Notes: generated from the letters alone by a model not told the origin. A DNA stretch of 64,000 nucleotides from Rosa chinensis (GCF_002994745.2 NC_037091.1:23441789-23505788); one strand, 5' to 3'; numbered from the stretch's first letter, positions 34,820-46,405 are shown. Translations and numbers: made by a program.

Positions 34820-35589
34820 TCAACTCTTGTAATGATTATATTCAGTTTTGTAGCCTTGAGTTACGTCTTCTTAATTTTTCACATTTACAGACTAATCAAC
34901 TCTTGTAACGAACAAGTAGTATGTGTTTTATTCCAACATTGGTAGGTAAGCTGGATTTCAGGATCCTCATTTCAAGAGCATTGTTCAGTTATGTTGTTCA
35001 TTTGTAAACACTTGACAGCTACTTGTGTCATTTTATGCTTGAACTTTGGTAAGACCTGTTATGCTAATTTGTTCCTCTGTTTTGTATATCCAGAGCAGGA
35101 CATTTTGAACCTCCCTACCTTGTATTTGCTTTATTCTAAATCTTTCAACCTGCTTCACTTCTCCAATTGTTTCTCTAGCTTGTTTTGAACAAATCTCAAA
35201 AACCTTTGTTCTTATCTTTTTAAGATAAAATTTGCATTGCTTCTGTGTTATCATGTAAAGTTGGAATAGATATCTAGAAGGGAAATTTGTAATGTTTTTG
35301 TCTGTTTCTCCTTTGGTTATTGTCACAGTGGCCCAAGCAGAGCTAGTATATGCACCACACCATTGCATTCCCACTTGGTTAATGTGGGGTTTGCTAAAGT
35401 GTAGCATCTTCCATATAACAGGAAAGTGACTAACTCATTGATTGATCTGGGAGTCACTAAGACTCACACCAAACCACATGTTCAAGATATAAAGTCACTA
35501 AACTACATCAATTTAGGTCATAGGGAAGCGAGAGATTGCTCTTTTTTGAGCTCTCTGTTTGATTACTCATAAAGTTGGTGCTTCTGCAG
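34820..35589. other. CACTA 1 interior without recognised gene
   Basis: AT-rich DNA between the Nudix and MATE fragments. It has a duplicated ACTAATCAACTCTTGTAA (34816 and 34890 areas), marking a small internal duplication. No domain recognised. Confidence 0.4.
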
Positions 35590-35656
35590 TTGTAGCATCT
35601 TTGGTTCTTCAAGGAGTTATCCGTGGTTTTAAGGATACAAAAACTCATCTTATCCA
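35590..35656 (+). pseudogene. Captured exon of a MATE transporter
   Basis: After a good acceptor (CTGCAG) the sequence reads VVASLVLQGVIRGFKDTKTH and then LIQ. Q-G-x-x-R-G-F-K-D-T-K-T is a conserved loop of the plastid/EDS5-type MATE (DETOXIFICATION) transporters. Only one exon is seen, next to unrelated fragments, so this is captured DNA. Confidence 0.7.
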
Positions 35657-35920
35657 AGTTTTGTGTCCCTTTGTGCATGAACAGTCATTTTCAAAAGATA
35701 ACCAGTTGTTTAAGTGTTAAGTTGTCTGCTGCCTGTTATTAACTGATAAGCTGTATGAAGTTATAGCTTATAATATACCTTCATTTCATGGTCAATCCTT
35801 TGAGGAGTTGTATTATTGGCATGCAAGTGCTATTAGCTCAGTTACAGCCATTCAATTTTTCAGATTATACAAGTTCTGATTGAAATCTTATTGCAAGTCT
35901 AAGAGTTTAGAGTATTCCAG

Positions 35921-36034
35921 GTTGCAGATGAACTTGTAGCAGAGTTTTCTGACCCTATCAATGGTGTCACATCCCCTGATCAAATTGACGAGGTGCACAT
36001 TGAAGTGGCTGATTATATACAGAGTTTGATGTAG
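35921..36034 (+). pseudogene. Captured exon of a DP (E2F dimerisation partner) gene
   Basis: After an acceptor (TTCCAG) it reads VADELVAEFSDPINGVTSPD and Q. V-A-D-E-L-V-A-E-F, then a P-N/D-rich stretch and S/T-P-D-Q are typical of the DNA-binding domain of plant DP proteins. The second half (IDEVHIEVADYIQSLM, then stop) does not match DP and may come from a further gene. It continues into a 3'-UTR-like stretch. Confidence 0.65.
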
Positions 36035-36349
36035 GAATGTGACTGCCAAGATGTTTTTTTAGTAAGGCTAGCTAGTTTTGGCTTTGAAGCAAAGCTTGGT
36101 GTGAAACTTTTGTACATTGTTGCTCGTATGTTTCCAAGCTAGCTTTTGTAAGTTTAGGGGTTTATTTTGTGAATTATGTTGAATCATGAATTTGGAAAGA
36201 AAATTAATGGGAAAGCCCCTTATTTTGGATGATGAGAAATGCAATTTTTTCCCAGCAATAGCTAAATGCAAACTTTTCACATCATACTTGTCAAAGTGAA
36301 GTGAAGTGTATTAAAGCATAATAAAACAGTAATGCCAAGGAAAACGAAG

Positions 36350-37111
36350 TCTGTTGAGAGATTAGAAATCAGTATCAAAAATGAAATCGATGTCCTATGA
36401 TTATCAATATATCGAATTGTAACTCAAAATCGATGTAATCAAAATTACTGCACATCGATTTCTAATCACCAAACCATAATCTATTATGAACATACAAATC
36501 ACCTACCATGGAGTAAACCGATGTGTGGTCAAAAGGTGAACATCGGTTTTGGAAATAATAAACGATGTCTTCAATGAACTAACACATCAGTTTGAATAAA
36601 CATAGTCGACGTACATAATACCGTTGAACATCGGTTTATTTAATTGAAAACGATGTTCAGTCTCAAAACAAACATCATTTCTGAATAAAAACACGATGTA
36701 GAATAAAGATACAGACATCGTTCCTAGGAAAAAATGTAGCAACCTACATGTAAAAATGACCACGAACAAACAATACTCATGGGAACTGATGTCTACAAGT
36801 GTACTGGACATCGCTTCTGGAATAGAAATCGATGCAAATGTTCAAGTAGGTATTGTTCGACATATATTTTTTTAAGCATAAAATGTGAAAATATGAAGAA
36901 TTAGACATACCTAACATACAAAAATATGATGATTATAACGATTATACATCGATTTGTTTTTTAGAATCGATGTTGGTTGTTGTCTGGGACATCGGTTGAA
37001 AACGCACTTATACTGATGTCTATACTTTTCTCTACACCCACTAAGACATCGGTCGAAAATTAGTTTAACATCGGTCCAGAACCGATGTCTATGAACAAAA
37101 TTCTAGTAGTG
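36350..37111 (-). repeat. Right subterminal repeat region and TIR of CACTA 1
   Basis: Many copies of ACATCGGTTT, CGATGT and related words over 750 bp in both orientations. It ends in the TIR, with the TSD CCA after it. Confidence 0.8.
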
Positions 37112-37114
37112 CCA

Positions 37115-38869
37115 TTTTACTAAGAATTTAGTTTTCATTTGTTGGACTTGTGTCTCCTTGACTTGTGGAATTACAAGCAAAATCGAATATCATGTACATG
37201 CATGTGGAAATTTTTTTAATTGTTTTGTTGCATAATTCCAGCCCAAAAACACCAAGAAGTCTCATAAGATGTATTAGCATTTAGTTTAAGGCAACCATTC
37301 TGGGTTTCTTCAATGATCTATAATCTAAAGGGCGTGGACTGTTCACCAGCGCATCACTGTTAATTCGTGTTTCACTGTTCATTCGAGCCCGAATTAAATG
37401 ACGCTTCTGAACTTCATTTTCAAAAAAAAAAAAAAAATTACGGGTTGCCATGTTTCCATCGTTTGATTGTGTTCTTATGCTTTGGTCTTTTTATACTTTC
37501 AAACTCATGTTGTTGAGTAGAAGAGAGTGAAAAGGCCAAGAATATCTATCAGATTCTAGATCTATCTAATCACTGTTCTGGCAATCTACCTTTGTACCAT
37601 TCGTAGTCTGGGTATATAACCCATAACATCGGCTCACGAGTGGCTTCGGGAACTCTCCATTTACGTCGACTCCAGCTCCTCCACTATTTGCGATCTCCGA
37701 TCAACATCAACGTCCATAGAAACTGAGTTGGTATCATCAATCAATCACTTTCTTTCGGCTTTTTCTCTTTAAAACATGCATCTGATAAACTGTGGGTCTC
37801 TTATTTCAATTGAATTTAAGCTTGAATAGGATTTGTAAACCCATAAACACATATTTTCAATTAGAAAGAAAAATTCGAATCCGGTTTACAAATTGAAATT
37901 TGGTATCCCGTTTTCTTTTAATTTAATTACAGGATGCCATCATTCTATAATCTTCTGTACGTTTCCTTCTATAATCTATTCCCTCAATTACGGGCTGCTT
38001 AATGAGAAGTTCGATTTGCTGGTCTTAACCCGGTAGACGACATTGAAGTCTGAGACCTCGATGATCGATTGGACCGGTTTCAAGTACCGTTCGAAAGCTT
38101 TCTTTATCATTACAGCCTTGACATTGGCCCTCAGTCTTTGTTTTGTCTCTCGCTCTCCCTCTGCTTCGCACATGTAGGTTCTCCATCGAATTGGACAGAG
38201 TGATAAAGAAAGCGAGAGATTGCTGGCACCCATAGAGAAAGTGATATTTGAGAAATTGGGCTCATTTGATCAAATTGGAATATCTGATTGAGCTGGCATC
38301 CTTTTGATCAAATCGGGGGATTCGTTTGAGCAATCCGAGATCTTTGATGGATTGAGCTCCAGATAAACTTCTTATTTGGTTGATTGGTTTTGAATTTCAG
38401 TGCATGCAGTTTTGGGTGGTGCAAATGAATTTGGGATGTTCAATTTTGTTTAGATTAGCCCTGTTTTCTTCATGCTTATGCAGATAGTTTCAAAAATTCC
38501 AGGTTTGGCCGAAAATCTCCCAACTGCTGGTATTTATTGGGTCTCCAGTTGATGTGGTATACATTCTGAAACCTATTACCCTTAATAATAACTTAATAAA
38601 GTTTGTTGCTTCTATTTATGATCATAAGGAGGTAAATATGTGTAGCAGTTTAAATTTCAACCATAGTGATTTGCGTATGCATTAGATAAGATATTGGAAC
38701 CTCATAGATGTTATTGACACACTCCCTTTTCTTTTTGTTATTCGTCAGCATATATTGTGACTGTGGTTTTTAATGATAAATTTAAACCCAGTTCGTCTTT
38801 CTGTCCAAGTTTATGTAGAGTTTGGTTTTCTGTTTCTTTTAAGTTTTGTTTTGGGTCTTTTTGTTGCAG
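37115..38869. other. Stretch between CACTA 1 and the first captured exon
   Basis: AT-rich, no recognised gene. A minus-strand open frame (37988-38233) has no known domain. The 5' end of a Helitron-like element ending at 41911 probably lies here, but I could not place it. A poly-A run at about 37423-37437 may mark another insertion. Confidence 0.4.
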
Positions 38870-38991
38870 CAAATCTGATATAAAGAGCATAAAGGTGAGG
38901 CTAGGGGCAATTAAGAAGAAGAGGAACGCTGTACTGAATACATGCTGCTGATCTTCTCAAGATTGGCCTTGATATTAATGTATATAGAAGG
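38870..38991 (+). pseudogene. Captured exon of an IST1-like protein
   Basis: IST1 proteins act with ESCRT-III in endosomal sorting. After a TTGCAG acceptor the frame reads SDIKSIKVRLGAIKKKRNAV. After a one-base frame error near 38936 it continues AADLLKIGLDINVYRR and ends at a good donor (GG/GTAAGT). K-x-R/K-L-x-x-I-K-K-K-R-N-A followed by D-L-L-x-x-G-L-D-x-N is typical of the N-terminal IST1 helix region. It is one isolated exon. Confidence 0.7.
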
Positions 38992-39170
38992 GTAAGTTAT
39001 ATGGTTCATTAGATTTTTTGCCCAAAAGAGCTTTTATATCTTGGTTTTTGATTATTGAACACCTATCTGTAACTAGCTTTGTGATGTGTGAATTTCATCA
39101 TTGTTTTGTTTGGCCTTTTCAGTTCTCACCCAAAATATAAATAGGCTCATTTTTGTGCTGCTGTAGGTGG

Positions 39171-39671
39171 AGCTGGGAGTAGCACAGCAGGTCGAAAAGG
39201 CATGGCTAATGCTCTAGCAGATATGAAAAAAGGTATTATTTTTTCCATAGACCCTTTCATTGAAAATTATAGTAATCTAAGTAGAAAGAAAAAATTTAAA
39301 ACCATTTTTTCTGTGTCCCAGATCAGCTTCAAAATATATATGCTAAAAGTGTGAACAGGGTTGTATACTCTTTTTGAATGAGCCTGAGCATCCTAATATC
39401 TAATCATAGTAATTTGGTGATTCTAAAGTAGCTTCTTTGAAAATGTAGTTTAAAAGTTCTGTCATCTCAATGGTTTATTCGTTTTTTGATATTCACTCAT
39501 ATTACTTAGTGACCTTTTCTTTGTTTGTTATATATAGATGGTGCTCCACCTTCTGAAGGCCATCCTACAGTTAACCCAAAGCACAAACCTACTAAAGATG
39601 TCCACAAACATCCAGACACATCAAAACCAGTGTGGCTTTTGGCTTTGGAAGTAGTGACAAGAACCACTTAA
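39171..39671 (+). pseudogene. Unrecognised spliced gene fragment
   Basis: Two exon-like pieces: 39171-39231 (GAGSSTAGRKGMANALADMK) after a TGTAG acceptor, and about 39538-39671 (DGAPPSEGHPTVNPKHKPTK, then DVHKHPDTSK). They read in one open direction and end at TAA. I do not recognise the family. It lies between the IST1-like and kinase fragments. Confidence 0.4.
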
Positions 39672-39682
39672 TGCAGTTATAC

Positions 39683-39706
39683 TACCCGCAGCAAAGCGCG
39701 GGCTCT
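39683..39706 (+). repeat. Helitron-like 3' hairpin, possible decayed end
   Basis: ACCCGCAGCAAAGCGCGGGC can form a short GC stem and resembles the hairpin at 41882-41900. The terminal CTAG is not present downstream (GCTCTCAAAGTG follows), so it may be a decayed end. Confidence 0.45.
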
Positions 39707-39712
39707 CAAAGT

Positions 39713-41130
39713 GTAATCATTTTTGCTTTCTAATTTCATTGCCTATTAGTTTGTTAGTTTTGGTCCAGTAACACTTACACCAGAACATCACTTCATTACA
39801 AAATGATGCATTAACATTCAGCTTCACAATTGACATTAGGTTTGAACTGACGTTGAAGCTTCAACCTTTGGTGTCGAGGTCCATCACTAGGGGGGGGGGG
39901 GTTGCCATCGGAGGCTTGATCGTGGATACCAAGGTGTTCTACTGGCCTAGAAAGGTATTTTGATATGGATTTCTGTATTCTGTGTAGATTTGGATACTTC
40001 TCAGCTTTGTTGATTGAAATTTTTCAGTGTTGGAGTTTTGGTGAGTGGATAGTTGGTTCTTTGGCATTTTTCTTTCTCTATCTGATTTCCCTAAAAAAAA
40101 TGTAGTGTTTTCTGCAGTGCACCTAGCTTTGCTGATTCAAGGACATGAGTAGGAAAAGGAGCTTTTCTTCAGCTTCAGAAGGTACTCTTTTAACTTGAAA
40201 GTTTGTTGCTTCTTTCTGTTTCAGGATTTTACTGATATCTTAGATTTTATTGGGTGTGGAACTGTTAATGCTTTAGTAATTGTATGGACGGTCTTCATTC
40301 TTATTGTCTTTCAACTTTGATTTTATGCTTGGTTTTAGTTTTAGTTTCTGCGTCAAATTTGTTGCTTTTCTTTATCCCTTTTTCTTTGATTTGCCAAATG
40401 CTGATCGATATTCACACTTTTTGTTACATTGTTCATGTCAAACCATAGCTTTGTCATATTTTTGTTTTCATGGTTTTTTTATTTTATTTTATTTTTTATT
40501 TTTTTATATTTTCTTTGGTATTTAAAATGAGTAAACTTTTGAGTTACATCTATGTTTTTGCGATTTGCAGGCCTTTGTTTGGATTTGGCGATACTTTAGT
40601 TTTAATTTTGTAAGTCTGTAGTTCCCAAACCCTATATAATTAGCCTCTCACTTCTGTTAAACTTCTGATTCTCAGCAACCATCTTAGGGTGCTCTTACAA
40701 ATCAAAGCAAAGATGAAATACAAAGATAGATATATTGTTGGTCTGTTTGTTCCAAATTGAGTCAAATTATCTCTATCAGGCTAGGATTAGTAGAAGATTT
40801 GGTTTGTTAGATTTTCCGATTAAGAAAGCCTTGAAATTTTAATTTCCAGTAAATAAGCAAATAACTTTGTGGGATTCCATTGAAGAACATATTGAACTAG
40901 GTTGTTTGCATATTCCTAATATTTATTATTGCATGGTGTACCTTGAGTCTTGATTACAGCCATCCAAGATGTTTCTTTTGTGTGATTGTGTGTGGTGTCT
41001 AATGTTTCATTTACCAGCTTTAAAATATGCAAGAAAGTGGTCGTATTTGAATTATATATTGAAACCTCAGGCACCAGGTGATTGTGTTTGTTTTTAATAA
41101 TGTTCTCATGATGAGCTATTTCGCTTATAG
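39713..41130. other. Intervening DNA, no recognised gene
   Basis: AT-rich, with a G run at 39890-39901 and a stretch starting GACATGAGTAGGAAAAGG (40144) that might be part of an exon. One open frame (40280-40525) lacks a recognisable domain. Confidence 0.4.
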
Positions 41131-41573
41131 ATATTGGATTGGGGTGAGAACAATATTGCCATTGCTGCTGAAACTACTGCTCCTGGGGCGTTGTTTCAGC
41201 AAGTTGTTGTTGTTTGGCATAAGCTTGACCATCCAGATATTTCGAAGGTAAAAGTTATATGATATTGAATTTTCATATCAGAATATATGATGCAATGTCA
41301 TATAACAGCACACACCCTTTCAGTTTCTAAACATAAATGTGATGCATTTTTCATATGACTAAACTTGTTTCTGGCTGTTCTAATGTTGGCCTTTTAGAGT
41401 CGTTCCCAAAAGTTTTTCCAAGCTAAGATGAAATACTGTAGTTTCTCCATATATTAAAAAAATTTCAGTTCAAACTTTTAACTGTTTATATTTCACAGTT
41501 TGTTGGAGCTTCAATGGGAAGTTTGAATCTTAAAATCATTGCCAAAGGCACATCAAGTGATGGTCAGTCATAA
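41131..41573 (+). pseudogene. Captured exons of a Raf-like (MRK1-type) protein kinase
   Basis: Two exons: 41131-41247 and 41499-41573, joined by good GT-AG borders. They read DWGENNIAIAAETTAPGALF then QQVVVVWHKLDHPD, and FVGASMGSLNLKI to a stop. The pattern W-H-K-L-D-H-P-x-I/V-x-K-F-V/I-G-A-S-M-G is typical for the N-lobe of plant Raf-like MAPKKK such as ATMRK1. The expected catalytic-loop exons are absent, so this is a non-functional fragment. Confidence 0.75.
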
Positions 41574-41881
41574 GTCACCTCCCTGCAGTTCCAGAGATTA
41601 ACTTCAATTTTGCAATTTGTAAATATACGTCTGGTTTAAACATCAACTTTTGTAATTTGTACGGTTATAACATTTTCAATTTACGTTTTTAGCTTATGAT
41701 TGTGGCTGTTTTACATACGACATTTGAGAAAACAGAAAAAAGCAAACCTGCAGCGTTGATATCCTTTGTAAACTCGAAAACGTTTTTAGAGGCAAGAAAC
41801 TCTTATTCTATCACTTTGATCAAGAATCAACTCATTTTCATTCATATTTGTTATTGTTATAAATTGTTAGCAACAACAAAT

Positions 41882-41911
41882 CCCACGGCAAAGCGCGGGT
41901 GTCATTGCTAG
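41882..41911 (+). mobile_element. Helitron 3' end (hairpin plus CTAG)
   Basis: CCCACGGCAAAGCGCGGGTG is followed by TCATTGCTAG and then T. This is the classical Helitron 3' structure: a short GC hairpin a few bases before CTRR, with insertion before T. The element presumably extends leftward over the IST1-like and kinase fragments. The TC start is not identified. Confidence 0.7.
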
Positions 41912-42129
41912 TAATTTACGAAGATCAGTGTTCGGGCTTGTATTTTCCTTCAAGAATTGGAACTTGTATTCCAAGCTTCTAGCTGTCCGGGCATGGTTTT
42001 CTTTTCTTTCTTTGTTTGGGCCTTCGGTCCGCTCTCTAACAAAAAAATAAAAGAAGTTAGTAATAATAATAAAATAAAATAACTGCTACTATTAATATTT
42101 GCCAATTTTTTCTCGCACTGCCTCCTACC
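41912..42129. other. Possible LINE tail fragment, no gene
   Basis: GTTTGGGCCTTCGGTCCGCT (42015-42034) followed by A-rich sequence resembles the 3' ends of plant LINEs. The assignment is weak. Confidence 0.3.
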
Positions 42130-42142
42130 GGTAGCTTGGGTT

Positions 42143-43422
42143 AAAGTTCAAACCATGCAATCACTAGATCATACTAATTCCGACAATAATTTGACATTGT
42201 AAAAAATAACCTTATTGAGAAGAGATGAGAGTCAAGAGGGAGAGCGAGTTCACTCGGAACCCTAGCGTCGCTGCCTTCAATGGGCTGCTTCTATGGAGAT
42301 CTCCGTCATCTCCGCATCTGTGTTCGCCTCGGCGAACGTGCTTCACCAATGACTGCCTTCATCCTTGGTGTGAGGGATGACGAGGCAGCCTTTGGAGGAC
42401 AGTGTTGATGTGGCTGCTCTGGCGTCTGACCGGGCGGCGTAATTGGGTCTTCGATGGTGGAACTGGTGTATTAGTTGCTCTCTTGCAGAGCAGGTGTTGG
42501 TGTTTGCACTGGTGGATGGCATTGATGCAGGCAACACCGGAGTTGGGGTTGGGTTCGATCTGGTGGATTTTCATTGGGGTTGGATTTGCTCTGGTAATCT
42601 ACGACGACGACTAGCTGCGAGTCTTGTGGTGGGCCGAAACGATACCGGAGATGCAGATGCGAATGAAGCTTGGTGTGCAACGTCGTGGCTGGGTGTATGA
42701 TAGTTTGATATGTGTGATCTTCAACGGACGAATCGATCGCATGTTTTCTACCGGAAGACTTGGCCAGGGTGGTCAACGCTTGATGAATGGGTGGAATAGC
42801 CGGCTGCCGAATGGCCTGGCGGCGACAGAGGATGGCTGGAGGTAGAGGATCAGGTTCTCGTTCCCTCTGGATCAGGTTTGGGCTTGGGCCAGTGGGCCTG
42901 GGCTTAAACTTGGTCTGAGGGATGTTTGGGCCTTCAGGCCTAGTCTTGAGCTCAAGCTTGGGCTGGTTGAGTTTGCTACAATAGTGTTGGACAAGCAGAG
43001 CAAGACCAACCTGTTGCCGAGGTTGTTGGCTCTTAATGAGGCGAAGGAGAGCGCTGGCTCCAACCCTAAGGGGTGGAGCCAGTATTTTCTTAAGTCTCTA
43101 CTATTAGACATCCGGTTTACAAACCTTCTAGAATTGGAGTAATCTCTATGAGTTGTTCTAAGATGTTGCTAGTTGTTATTTGTACTACAATGGCGTGCTG
43201 CAAAATTAGACTAGATGAATGATGTTTCCTTAGAATAGCGAGTTTGTTCTTGCTCGTCTTAGGCTTGCTGTCCGGCGAGTGTCCCTTAGACTTTAATGAG
43301 TTTAGTATTGGCTTAGATAGGTTTTATCCGATTTACCGGATTCTTATGTAAGTGCATGTTAGACTCTGGCCTGTTTTCATGGTTTTGATATCTAATAACA
43401 TCAAATCCTATTAAAAAAAAAT
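42143..43422 (+). mobile_element. Non-LTR retroposon with 13-bp TSD
   Basis: The exact 13-mer GGTAGCTTGGGTT occurs at 42130-42142 and 43423-43435. The enclosed 1280 bp end in an A-tail (about nine A and a T). This pattern is produced by target-primed reverse transcription. The body has many open frames on both strands but no reverse transcriptase or endonuclease. It is therefore a truncated LINE, a LINE-mobilised transcript, or a non-autonomous element. Confidence 0.75.
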
Positions 43423-43435
43423 GGTAGCTTGGGTT

Positions 43436-43906
43436 TGCAGTAGGGCTGTCAATTCTAACCCCTTTGACTTTAACTTTTATGTTATGGACTTATAGCTATG
43501 TGACTTTTTTAGTTTCATATATATAGCTTGTAAACTCTTTATCGACCCCTTGACCTCTTTTAAATTCTATCACTTTTAATTATTTTTTTTTGTTTACTTT
43601 TTAGTAAATCATTCAAATTTCAATAGATTTAAGCCACAAACATATGAAAAAGCCGTAAAATTATTATTTATTATTTACTATGAAAATTTACTTCTTTTGT
43701 ATATAAAGGCATTGAGTTATTTCGATCATATTTTTGACTTTCCTGTAGGATTTCTGCCTACGCCATTGCTCCTCATTCAAACAAGCCATCCCTCGCACCA
43801 ATGGAGCCGAAAGCCCCCTTGATGGTGAGTTTTGCAGAGGCAAGGTCATCGTCCATCGGTCCATGGTAGCTGTTTTGGCCACCAACACCTCCATTTCAAG
43901 CTTTGT
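43436..43906. other. Flank of CACTA 2; possible broken host sequence
   Basis: A minus-strand frame over about 43906-43740 (KLEMEVLVAKTATMDRWTMT ...) has an exon-like look and is cut by CACTA 2 at 43907. I do not recognise it. The rest is AT-rich. Confidence 0.35.
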
Positions 43907-44099
43907 CACTACTAGAATAATGTCATTAGACATCGCCACTATTAAATCGGTCAGGATTGTACCCGATGTTAAAAAACATGTTAACATCAGTTTGTGAAAA
44001 AACTGATTTCTATTGTTATTATAGACATCAGTCACCAAATAAAACGATGAGAAAAGTTTCGTTCGAAAAATTTTCAAAAACGCGGAGGGACTAAGTTTG

Positions 44100-44709
44100 A
44101 AACTTTTGAGAAACGAGGGACCAATTATTTCATTCCCCCACTTAGTATTTTTTCCCTCTGTCTGAAACTATCAAACCCTAATAACTCTCACTTTTCTGAA
44201 AACTCTCGAACCTTGTCAACCTCGTTCTCTCTCCAACCTGACCTGCCCCGATTCCCTGACCTTGTTCTCCAACCTGGCCTGAGCTCGTTGTCCGATCCGA
44301 GATGCTCGAGCTCCTTCTCCGACCCTAGCCTCTCGAGCTCCTTCTCCGACTCGAGCCACCTCGAGCTTGTTCTCCGATCTGACCTCGAGCTCCTTCTCCA
44401 ACCTTACCTCGAGCTCATTCTCCGACATGAGCTCGTCAATCTCCGACATGAACTCCCTACAAGATTTGGTTATGCAACTCTTAGGATACTTCTTGAAGGC
44501 TTACTTGAAGGCTTGAAGGCTGGGTTCAATCGATACTTCGATTTCAGTTTTTGATTTCAGATTCTTGAAGGCTTGAAGGCTGGGTTCGATTTCGGATTTC
44601 TGGGTAAGTTGCTTGGTTACTCACTTTACTTACAGACTTGAGGGTTCGATTTCGGATTTGGATTCCTTGCAACTATACATGTTGAAATAATAATTTGTTT
44701 ATAATGTAG
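44100..44709. other. CACTA 2 leader region, low complexity
   Basis: A serine/leucine-encoding CT-rich block with repeated CCGAC, GAGCTC and CTCGAGCT units (44210-44450). A duplicated GGCTTGAAGGCTGGGTTC follows at about 44508 and 44571. The block gives open frames on both strands from its repeats and is not a convincing gene. Confidence 0.5.
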
Positions 44710-46405
44710 CCCCCTGCATCATTTTTACAAGCCATGGAAGAGTACGTCAGAGAAGCTCCCCGTGTCTCAATAGTTCGCAAGGAGGTATGAAAATACTCTT
44801 CCTGTAAGTTTGGTTATTTTGGGAGAAAACAAGCCAATGTCGTTCCCAATCAGAAAATAGTGGATCAATTCGAGTCAATCATAAATGAGATAAATCCGAT
44901 CTTTGCTTTTTGACACTAGTGCAGCACTTGTAAAGATTATGCAATGCAATCACATGAATGAGCACACTTATGACAAATATAAACTTTAGTGAAGTATCTA
45001 CCAGTTGATAACAAATCACAGTGTATTGGTTAATGGAGTTATGGATTTTGATTTTATGTTTAATACTGGATTATCTTGTACCTTTTATATTGGCCCTCAA
45101 TGAATTTTAAGGTGGTATGTTATATGAAATGTTCTGGTATTATAGTCTTGATATTTGATTTTGTACATCTCGTTTTCATTGTCTTTGTATTCCATTTTGC
45201 TTTGTAGTTACTGTTTCTCTTTATCGATACAGTTTGTAATAGTTCCTTCGACTTCGATCTTTACTTTGACAGGTGATTGACAATAAAATTTCTGCCCCCA
45301 AGGAAATCTTGGCCATAGAGGACAAAAAGACCCAAGACGATGAGGCACGTCCACCTTCCCCACCTCCACCTAAACCAGTAAAAGTGGTAGCACCTGTAGT
45401 TGAACCACTTGATTTGCTAGTAGTTCTCAATATAATCCCCCTTTTTTTTTTTTTGCTATTGTTTCTTGAATTAGTCTTTAAAATTATAAGTTTTTGAAGT
45501 TTAAATTGGTTGGCTTTCTTTTGTTGCTAGGGTTTGAATGATCCTATTCCAGATACTGCAGCATTAGATGAGAAGAATGCCATGGCTTTAGCTATTGTTC
45601 TAGTTTGTAAGTGTTCCATCTCTATCTGCGTGATATAATAATAAATAATTTCTTGTAAATCATTAAAGAAATATGCTTGAAGCTTCTTGCCTTTGTGTTT
45701 GATGAAAGACCTCTGTATGTCTCTAAAAGTAACTAAATTTGCTTTTGTGGTTCTTGCAGCTGATCAACCTGCGGCTCAACCTCAAGCAAATGGAACAGGT
45801 TGGGAATTGGCACTTGTTACAGCCCCAAGCTCAAATGAGAGTGCTACAGCTGCTAGCAAACTGGTATACTTCCCTTACTAAGTTCCCCTGTATCCTAATG
45901 TTTACTTTTTATTGCAATTAATAGTCGGTTTCCTTTATATTTCACATGATTCTGCTTCTGTTTTTTTTTTTCCCTTTCTTTGTTTCTTTTTATCTCTCTG
46001 TCGACCAAGAACACTATTAACATCTTTTATCTATTGAGTGAAGGCGGGAGGGTTGGACTTGCTTACACTAGACAGCCTATATGATGATGCAATTAGAAGA
46101 AACAATCAAAATGTAAGCTACAACCCATGGGAGCAGGCCCCATGAATGGTGGCATGATGCAACAAATAATTCATGATCCCTTTTATGCATCCAACACAGT
46201 GGCCGCACCACCCTCTGTACAGATGGCCGCAATGGCCAACCAACAGCAACAGGCCTTCATGTATCAACAACAGCAGATGATGATGATGGGCCAACAATAA
46301 CCGCAATCTTTGAATTCTTTTAGGAATCCTCATGGAGCACCTGCGCACCCCAATGGAGCAGGTATGCCTGTCCAAGCATACAATCCATACACAGGCCTTT
46401 TGTAG
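44710..46405 (+). pseudogene. Captured AP180/ANTH clathrin assembly gene, C-terminal part
   Basis: Exons with good borders: 44710-44784, 45273-45419, 45531-45606, 45760-45863, about 46044-46405. They read [105 protein letters not shown] and, in the last exon, a Q/M-rich tail. This is the region after the ANTH domain of plant clathrin coat assembly proteins (ECA4/At2g25430-like). The ANTH membrane-binding domain is missing. One base is missing at about 46131 (frame shift), and a stop at 46297-46299 disrupts the tail. Not functional as is. Confidence 0.85.

Larger units (their letters stand above)
30987..37111. mobile_element. Non-autonomous CACTA element 1 with captured gene fragments
   Basis: Ends CACTACTAGAAATCTGTTCA (left) and the complement CACTACTAGAATTTTGTTCA (right) are near-perfect TIRs of about 30 bp reaching into GACATCG. 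A 3-bp TSD CCA flanks it (30984-30986 and 37112-37114). Subterminal repeats with ACATCG(G) occur in both orientations. The interior shows fragments of at least three, probably four, unrelated host genes and no TNPA/TNPD-type transposase. It inserted just downstream of the GLR gene. Confidence 0.9.

Noticed and set aside
42343..42845. Multiple overlapping frames on both strands in the retroposon
   Set aside because: None shows a recognisable domain; the body may be non-coding or derived from a transcript of unknown kind.
44213..44554. Plus-strand frame rich in SLSDP units and its minus-strand acidic partner
   Set aside because: Low-complexity repeats give open frames on both strands; no domain or splice structure supports a gene.
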